Below are positions 59,695 to 64,000 of a stretch of DNA of 64,000 nucleotides, piece by piece. Source of the DNA: Neckera pumila (taxonomy: Eukaryota > Streptophyta > Bryopsida > Hypnales > Neckeraceae); assembly GCA_963969595.1 (NCBI GenBank), contig OZ018414.1:17529660-17593659 (forward strand). Reading direction: 5' to 3'. The translations under genes and the position numbers were made by a program. How positions within the stretch are numbered: the stretch's first letter is position 1; every line of letters begins with the position of its first letter. The notes under the pieces were generated by a model that was given only the letters and a program-made list of their open reading frames with translations, searched no databases and was not told the origin of the DNA.

Positions 59695-62350
59695 CTTGTT
59701 GAGATATCTGCTAAAGCAAGATGTACTATCAACAACTCCCCCATTCTTTCTCATCCAGGATATAGGCTTCAAAATCATACCTTTCAAATTTTCATAAATA
59801 TTAAATGACATTCATAGAACATAACAACCTTCAATTTGCAAACAATTCAATCAGTATTCTAAGAATACTGATACAACTCCAAGGTTCCACTATTTAGGAC
59901 AAAGTGACTATAAAATGGCAAGCATCATAAAATAGAGAAGCAATTTATAATAGCAAAGTAGGCACGCTAGCCTTTAGGCAATCTTTTGAAGCACTTGTCA
60001 TGTGGTTAAGTAATTGTGAATTTTAATTTTTAAGTAATAGAGAATAAGTAATTGAAAACTGTATACTTGTGTACATTAGTTTTCCTTTTCCTTTTATTGT
60101 TGACTTTCAATGAAACTACTCAATCTATCAACCCAATATAAATCATTTCAGTAACAAATGACAACTTCCACCTACTGTCCTCATTTAAATCTATTGACTA
60201 TATTGTATTCATTTTGAATACAGAAGACAAGTAAAACAAAATTGATTGTCACTTGAGAACTTTTCAGAATGTGATCTTCTGCGGAAGATTATAAGTCCTA
60301 GTTCCACAAATTCACGATTTTGATTGTTCCAATTTATTTTCTTTTATTTCACTTGTTTTTACATCAAAAAATGTAGTTTTTAATGAATCATTAATTTTGT
60401 AATGCATTTTGAAAATCCAAATTCCCAAAACTAACTATACCAAGGTCTACTGCAATCGCATTGTTTTAGTTCAAAAGAATTAAAATATCATAGCCTACCA
60501 ACTACAATTAAACATGGGGGTGGATTCACAATACTATGGGAAACAATTTAAAGGAACAATGTTGTTAATGTATGAGTATAAGGATGATTATGATTGTTGC
60601 TACCTTGTAGTTACCATCAATAAGAATGTATCAAACGTAGTCAAAATGGAGACTGTCAAAAAGCACAATACAAAAGATAATTCAATAATGATACTTTTAT
60701 GAATTCTTGATTCCTATACATCAGTCTAGCGCATATCTAATGCTTTGATTCATTTCATTTTTTGGGAGCAATAAAAAATATTCCATAAATCTTCTTTTTG
60801 GGCAACCTTTGTATCTTCTTTCAATAATATAAAACTAAGAATAAAAACTCAAGAACTGCACTTGCACAACTTCTTGGAAAAATATGTTTATAGAATAAAA
60901 TTTTGTAGTTTTAAGAATGACAAATTCATTTTGTGCTTCACATTTTGTTTTCACTTTTTAGGTTGTGTCGAATTTTATTTCATTCTCATCATGTACTTAC
61001 TTGTATATAACAATGTGCTCCAAAAAAACTACCAAATCTGTTACTCCTTGAAACATTTCTACTTTACAATGTGAGCAATCAAAGTTTTAGAAATGCCTCC
61101 AATTAATTATTATACTAGTCTTTCACTACATAAAAAGTTCAAGTTGCAGATACAACTACTATATTCAAACATTTGCACCTTGCAATGAAAATGAAACATG
61201 TAGACAATCTGATGCTTTTGTTTGACGTTAATAAATAGACTATTTATCCTACTCTTGACAGAGTTGCCACGTCCACTTATACAATGATAATGTCTTTCAT
61301 TCTTTCTTTTCTCACGTGCACATGTACAAACCCCTAAATGCCCAAGCTAGGTCTTATTTGAGTTCTAGGAGTTTGTTCTAAGCTGAACAAAAAAATAACT
61401 AGTTTAAGAGTCGACTCACATTTCTCATAATTTAAAGCATTTTAATTCTAAGAACTAGACGTTTCAGAGAATACGTGAGAGTAGAAAACACAACAATGTC
61501 ACCTTTCATCTCAAGATGAAAACGTTAGATCATGAAGGTATTCAAAATGCAAAAATGAATTATAGTCTTCCATTCCTCTTTTTATTTGTCATACGTAACT
61601 CAAACCCCAATTAATTTATGTCTTTTCAATATGTGCTCGACAATTTTTTGAATTAAATGTATACTGTGATTTCTTGGATACAAAAATAGCTAAAGGGAAG
61701 GCTTGCTTTTAAAAGTCATAAACACTACATAAAGTGAACATTGCAATGAACACCTTTGCCCCAAACAATTAATAGAGAAATCATATCAATCTTTGTTGAA
61801 ATCACATGTTCCATGCCTGAACTGGACTTCAAGAATAATTTTTCAAAAAACAAAACCAATTCAAATATCAAACTTCTTACATTTTTATATAAACTTCATA
61901 GGATTGTTGTCACAAAATAAAGGTGCTTCGATTATACTTGGATAAAAATAAAAGATTTCCAAATAAAACAAAAGTTTTCTACTAGTTAAATTTGATTTTT
62001 AAAATCCATTTTAAATTCCTTTGTTTAGAAATATGAAATTTCTACAATTTCTACGTCTTTTAACAACATTTGTCTTTGAAAACATAAGAAGAATATGCTA
62101 TTTTAACAAAAAATAAACCACACCTATAATTACCTTGTCAATATAGAATAAAAATCTAAATATCAATGAACCAAAATAGAATTTCTGGTTTTTGGTTTTA
62201 GAACACTTTGAATGACAAAAAACAGAATTAACAGTTCAAATCCCCTTACACTGAAATTGGAAATCCAAATGTTTATTGATGAAAAAATAGGCTTCATTAC
62301 TGTGGACCTAAACTTAGATTTTTTCAAAAATCATAGTCCAAGAATAATAC
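59695..62350. other. Gene-free AT-rich stretch
   Basis: No coding signal. One CAAA-CCCCTAAATGCCC sequence at 61327-61343 resembles a TTAA-family terminus without an intact TTAA. Confidence 0.5.
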
Positions 62351-62454
62351 CTGATGCAAATGTTGTAGGCGCTAGTACCTTGCAAACTACCACACTGCAT
62401 GGATGATGGCAATGCTCCCCCTCTATGTTGTTGAGCTCCTACACATATACTCCT
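62351..62454 (-). other. Possible upstream exon, paralogous to 59593-59694
   Basis: Bounded by GGTTTCTTCAG| and TTGCATCAG|GTATTA. It aligns over its length with 59593-59694 (shared CTCAACAACA/CGCAACAATT, GGAAGCA/GGGAGCA, ATCACGCATG/ATCATCCATG, ACATTGGCATCAG/ACATTTGCATCAG). Confidence 0.3.
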
Positions 62455-64000
62455 CTGAAGAAACCTACCATATTCAAAAAAATATCAACATCTTCAATTG
62501 TGCTTCATTCTTGAAGACTTGTCAACATCTTAAACTTTGTTTCACTTTGTAGTGACATGCCCAGTAGGTTTAGGAAATTCACAGAATCTCAATTTGCAAA
62601 AATAACTGAAATGAAAAATATTCTTCTCTAATTATCATTGACTAAAGGCAACTCCTACTGAATAAAAATATCGCTCAAATGTTCAAGAATTGAGGGATAG
62701 CATAACAAAAATGCAATTTAGTAATAAAACAAATCAAAGTAGTGAGTCAAACAGAATACTACTAATTAATCTATTTGCATTGCACCTTTCATGGGTTGCA
62801 CATCAAGAAAAGGATCTTTTTAAACAAATTACATGGTTGGTCATGTTCAAACGGGTATACTAAAAAACCATACATACAAATTTAAATTGAATTTTCAAAC
62901 ACCTCATGCAATAATTATTTTTATTCATATACACTATAAGTATTGTTTGTTTGTGAAAGATTCCTAGGAATTGTTTTTTAGCATTTATACTGCTTGTTTG
63001 TGATTGTCTACATTAATTCTACTACTATTACATTGCAAGTCACAATGTGTCATACTCATTTTATTAACAAACGGTTATAGTGAATTGTAACTAAATTCAA
63101 TGAGTTCAAATAAAAAACTAAATTTTAGAGTGTGTCTTTGAAATGCTTGGCTTTGATTCATTAATACATCAAAAGGACACATATCTAAATTCCATTTATT
63201 ATCTACCAATTTTTGTTGATTTTTGTTCAATATCCATCTATATGACAATTTAAGTGGTCTAGGGAATTTTTTTCTTTGAAAAATCATAGAAATGACATAC
63301 CACATATGAAACATCTTTTTTTTTTTACTCATCCTTTTCATCAATCCATACTATAGAAATGTTTTGGCTAGGAAAATTGCATCCAACTGTGCTAAATTGC
63401 TAAATATTGACAGTTTCCAATGCTTCTATATGAAATGTGCAATCTCTAATCAAATAGTGCAAGTAGTCCAAATATATACAGAAAATGAACGCCACAAAAT
63501 TTAAATTTATATGTGGGTGTAAATACCAAATATGCCCAATAATTAATGCTAGAATCAACCAAAGTTAAATATTAAACCTGAGTAATGTAATGCCTAGAAT
63601 CATGGATGTAAATACTCTATTATCGAGATCTAAGAACCTATTACCGGGTAAAATCCCTACACCCGTTTTCAACTTTACAACAAAGATTTCTGCCCACAAA
63701 ATATCAAATTTGTAATTAACAATAAATTAGGACAACGTCAGGAACAAGCTCAAGGCGACTGAGGCCAACAGAACAAGGCAATCTCACGAATTACTGACTG
63801 CGGCACTGCAAGCAATAAGTTTAAACAGGAAGAAAAAATCGAAAGTAATGCAGGCATGCAATCTTGACGATAGGAGAAAGATTCTACGGGACTAGGCAAG
63901 TGCTAAATTTCACTTTTGTATCATAGGCTTTGCCTTGAGTTCTTGGCTACAAAGAATCTAATACTCACCATGCAAAACAGAAACATCATGAAGAACTTAT
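62455..64000. other. AT-rich stretch; possible exon at window edge
   Basis: Little to see up to 63700. From 63720 the sequence becomes less AT-rich. On the minus strand TTTTGCATG|GTGAGTATTAG near 63970 looks like a splice donor, so an exon may extend past the window end. Confidence 0.35.

Overview
The window looks like nuclear DNA of a streptophyte, probably a land plant outside the best-studied flowering plants. It is AT-rich, carries spliceosomal introns with GT-AG borders, has plant telo-box (AAACCCTAA) motifs, a plant-type bacterial-like topoisomerase IA gene with an apparent organelle-targeting N terminus, and a dense load of plant transposon types. No tRNA, rRNA or CRISPR array is convincing.

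Layout. 1-5011 is a PIF/Harbinger transposon. Its Myb/SANT-like ORF1 and the 5' end of its DDE transposase lie in an apparently perfect 2,014-bp inverted duplication around a 65-bp spacer; the rest of the transposase runs out to 5011 on the right. 5012-14200 is a gene-free mosaic of foldback, hAT-like, Harbinger-MITE, Helitron-like and TTAA-flanked repeats. 14904-23652 (minus) holds the one well-supported gene: a 21-exon type IA topoisomerase of about 1,078 residues, whose exon phases I followed through every junction. 23653-46700 is repeats only: a CACTA element nested in a foldback, a hAT MITE with a perfect 8-bp target duplication, a CACTA MITE, Tourist-like MITEs and several elements flanked by TTAA with CCCCTAAA or similar ends. 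46704-49665 is a 5'-truncated, inactivated LINE. 49990-52660 is a 1.1-kb direct duplication around another TTAA element. 53191-57587 (minus) is a long unfamiliar coding region: an N-terminal part with a DGQH motif that recalls ParB, then a downstream part, broken by stops and a frameshift, that recalls DNA N4/N6-methylases. 57642-64000 is AT-rich, with possible short upstream exons of that gene.

How it fits together. The topoisomerase is the only gene with a confident cellular role, probably organellar DNA supercoiling. Most other content is transposon-derived. The observations most worth following are the perfect Harbinger inverted duplication (the architecture of a silencing hairpin locus), the TTAA/CCCCTAAA family that resembles piggyBac, and the ParB-like plus methylase-like locus.
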